Source: Choristoneura fumiferana
Taxonomy: Eukaryota > Arthropoda > Insecta > Lepidoptera > Tortricidae
Assembly (NCBI RefSeq): GCF_025370935.1
Contig: NC_133481.1
Coordinates: 14,794,328 to 14,858,327 of the forward strand
Direction: 5' to 3'
DNA length: 64,000 nucleotides
This document shows, piece by piece, positions 61,801 to 64,000 of the stretch. The translations under genes were made by a program, and so were the position numbers. The notes beneath the pieces are model-generated. The model worked only from the letters and a program-made list of their open reading frames with translations, had not been told where the DNA came from and did not search any database. Numbering within the stretch: the first letter of the stretch is position 1; each line of letters begins with the position of its first letter.

Positions 61801-62441
61801 TGAAAACAAAGTTTAGATTAAAATCATATTTAATACACCTTAAAACCGTACCATAAAAATATCGAGCATGCCACAGTGTTGCATAGTCCCCGTTTTGTTC
61901 GGAAAAAAGGGAGGACAAAGGTTTCCGAAAGACAAAACTGTCTCAAAACACAGACATTCATTGCCCCGGAACGCATATTTGCCATAATTAATTTCAGATA
62001 TTGCAAAATATTCACAAAATTATTCTAATTATAAATAAACCTCGCGTAGCTCACCCAAAAACTATGAGATTTAACATTTCGGAGACCTCACGCTACACTA
62101 GCGCCTCTAGTGGCAAATTCATTCACGATAGCCCTCATTAAGTAGATCAATACGTTGGTTAATTTACAATACCATGAATTAACAGCGGTTACATAGTTAA
62201 CATAATTTTATCAGTTTCAGAACATGCTCACCACCACCCAGAAAACATTAACAAAAGCTTGGCTTTTATTTACGAAAGGGAACTAATTCCTTTGCACAAT
62301 GTTATTAAAAACCTAACCGAAGAGATTAACATTTTGACAACGCAACAGGAGCTCCTGAAAGACAAAGTGCGGGGCGCCAAAAGAACTAAATCACTGAGAC
62401 TGGTTCCTGTTAACAAACGTTGCGGTTGCGGGAGAATGTAA
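55830..62441 (+). CDS. Large unrecognised disordered protein with duplicated GGCL module, 1911 aa
   Basis: Exons 55830-56160, 56432-56638, 56722-61698, 62221-62441; phases 1/1/1, 5736 nt including stop. Residues 1-110 look folded, with alternating hydrophobics (VKVRVRN, FNVYMETELDI). Exons 1-2 and 2-3 join at equivalent places, creating two matching modules: KLGGCLGTSYDEDEGPYLPG and KPGGCLDPPFGEDKEPYRPP. The 4,977-base third exon encodes a highly polar Asn/Lys/Asp/Glu/Ser-rich chain, probably disordered, with a recurring LxDF/LDF(D/N)I motif and, at about residues 1498-1710, five degenerate repeats of about 45 residues starting with forms of N-x-N-K-x-I-D. The last exon gives a helical, coiled-coil-like segment (LIPLHNVIKNLTEEINIL) and a CGCGRM end. 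No signal peptide or transmembrane helix seen. Function unknown; a cytoskeletal or germline scaffold is only a guess. Intron 3 contains a MITE. Confidence 0.8.
61711..62140. mobile_element. TIR element inside intron 3 of the 55830 gene
   Basis: TAATGAGGGCTATCG at 61711-61725 is the exact inverse of CGATAGCCCTCATTA at 62126-62140; secondary pairs include CTAGATGGCGC and GCGCCTCTAG. TA at each end may be the target duplication. No transposase frame, so non-autonomous. Its left end is 12 bases past the exon's last base. Confidence 0.75.
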
Positions 62442-62464
62442 AAACGGTAACAAACACATGTCTT

Positions 62465-62755
62465 TAGGAACCTTACTATGAAGCTTGAGGTCCTGGGTTC
62501 GATCCCCGTTCGGAGCAGATATTTGTACGAATAATACGGATGTTTGTTCTCGGATATTGGACGTTTAATATGTATCTAACAAGAAAAGGTACCCAACTGT
62601 CCTGATCCGATTTGTTTTATTTTACCTTTCCTTGTATGTATTATAGGTATGTTTATCCATTGCCTAGTACCCATACTACAAGCTTTGCTAAGTTTGGGAC
62701 CTGGTAACAACTAGTGTCAATTTTGTCCCATGATATTTATTTATTTATTTTATTT
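62465..62755 (+). mobile_element. tRNA-derived SINE with internal insertion
   Basis: GAAGCTTGAGGTCCTGGGTT and CGATCCCC retain the B-box half of the head; 'GTTTGTTCTCGGATATTGGA' and 'TTATCCATTGCCTAGTACCC' follow, separated by about 50 unrelated bases. Tail ATTTATTTATTT. Confidence 0.65.
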
Positions 62756-62884
62756 TATGTACCTACTATATAAGTAACTAAATCGTGGTCCGCTATTGAA
62801 TTGCTTCACGGAACAAATTATAGTAACATTGCCTGACAAGGCAAATGATTACAACACCTTATTGTAAAAACCGTCGACGTTAAA

Positions 62885-63125
62885 CATCTGGGTTTTTTTG
62901 ATGTGTCTCTTATGTGTCACCTCAATGTCACTTATCAAGTTTGTTTATAATACAATTTAACTATTAACAATGACTGTAAAGCAATTATATTTTTAATCGC
63001 GAAAAAAAAATTTTGTTTCATTATAACGAAAAAGTTAATTATCAGGTAGTTCATATCAATTAACTGAGCCTTCTGCCGAAGTTAATGGAAATAAATAAAA
63101 ACACGGTGTATTATTTTTCTATGTC
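62885..63125 (+). repeat. Dispersed duplicate, copy 2
   Basis: Matches 49430-49652. The coding-like part is broken here: VVHIN, then a TAA stop, then LSLLPKL. The inserted A-rich stretch at about 63000-63030 is absent from copy 1. Confidence 0.5.
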
Positions 63126-63437
63126 CTCACTATGGCGTATCTCTTAATCTGGACTAAATAGTATATTAGTAATTATCACATGTTTCTAAGCTCTCGATTA
63201 AATGAGAGCTATTGTGCTGATAAAACCGACGCCTTGTTTTAACCAGCGCTGTGATTACCTACTACCTTGCAGTCCTCCGTTATATCCGAACGTGCCGCGA
63301 ATATATTTTAAATATTTTGTTTGCAATAAGTAGCCCAATGAAATAAAATTAAATACACTAATTATACGGCTGTTTTGTTTACAATGTTAATAACAGAGCG
63401 ATAGTACAGCTACGAAAGTCATGCTAGTGTTTTAAAA

Positions 63438-63525
63438 ATGGAAATTAATTTAAAAACTATTTCGAATAGTGTGGACAGTCGTGAAAAATATGCAGCAGAT
63501 TTGGAACAAGCGCTCTCAGTGGCAG
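63438..63525 (+). CDS. Probable first coding exon of a gene continuing right of the window
   Basis: ATG in good context (AAAAATGG) opens a frame beginning MEINLKTISNSVDSREKYAA and ending at a CAG|GTAAAT donor in phase 1. The rest would lie in later exons; none is evident in the remaining 475 bases. Not recognised. Confidence 0.5.
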
Positions 63526-64000
63526 GTAAATAGCTCTGGCAATCGGATCATCCTGTTTATTATACAGGTGTCCAGATTGACCGCATTTTGCATGAGTACC
63601 ACGCAATAAATTGATAACGCGATAAACGAACTTGTGCAATGTAAACATTATTGAATTTACATTTTTGAATGTTAAATTGCGTCAATTTACATAGAACTGG
63701 ACTGATCATAGTAAGTACTTTATGTATTGTAGCGGAAACTGTCCTGACTTTTTTATAAATGAATTATTGAGTTAGGGTTAATGCAAATAATATAAGTCTG
63801 GAATACAAACCCATCCCAGTAGGAAATTCCATTTTGGGTATCACCTGTTGTATTATAATAAGATTATATTGCAGAAAATAAGTAAAAGAAAGCAGCTGAA
63901 GGTTTAGGCACTCTGCTGTGACATGAAATTACAGTTGATTTTCGCTAGCTGACCATTTGTGCACTTGTGCCTTGTCAAAAAGTTTCCCGAATGGCAGTTG

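Noticed and set aside
1..64000. CRISPR array, bacterial operon, endogenous virus or autonomous transposon coding region
   Set aside because: No spaced direct repeats of CRISPR type, no ribosome-binding-site gene clusters, and no transposase, reverse transcriptase or viral frame long enough to recognise.

Overview
The window looks like nuclear DNA of a moth or butterfly (Lepidoptera). It has intron-rich eukaryotic genes, AT-rich introns, and repeats I recognise as typical of lepidopteran genomes: a tRNA-headed SINE with an ATTTATTT tail, Helitron-like pieces containing 'ACTAATATTATAAATGCG' and ending in CTAGT, elements bounded by 'TAACCGACTTCAAAAAAGG', and many small palindromic MITEs. I see no bacterial operon, virus, CRISPR array or rRNA. 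Species and family cannot be fixed from the sequence.

Layout. (1) 234-9697, plus strand: the 3' part of a prosaposin / saposin-related gene; the 5' end lies left of the window. Twelve exons encode a saposin A-type piece and five six-cysteine saposin B domains; poly(A) signal near 10120. (2) 11591-18149, minus strand: a complete four-exon NME5-type gene, a nucleoside-diphosphate-kinase-like domain followed by a Dpy-30 motif, convergent with the saposin gene. (3) 22832-41259, plus strand: a ZAD + polyglutamine + C2H2 zinc-finger transcription factor with a 10.6-kb intron and three CAA/CAG-rich exons. (4) 41260-54128: about 13 kb with no gene I can support, made of a long 3' flank, a quiet AT-rich stretch and a mobile-element patch. 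(5) 54129-55399 and 55830-62441, plus strand: two unrecognised genes in tandem. The second encodes about 1,911 residues, mostly disordered, with a duplicated GGCL exon module, five degenerate repeats of about 45 residues and a C-terminal coiled-coil-like end. (6) 63438-63525, plus strand: probable first coding exon of a further gene leaving the window.

The genes do not form a pathway. Saposins act in lysosomal sphingolipid breakdown, NME5 proteins belong to cilia and sperm axonemes, and ZAD proteins are insect nuclear regulators. What links the region is how it has been shaped: short intronic insertions, palindromic elements beside splice sites, and partial exon duplications. The saposin and NME5 genes each carry a decayed copy of part of one of their own exons in a neighbouring intron. 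The most original material is the large protein at 55830-62441 and its upstream neighbour.
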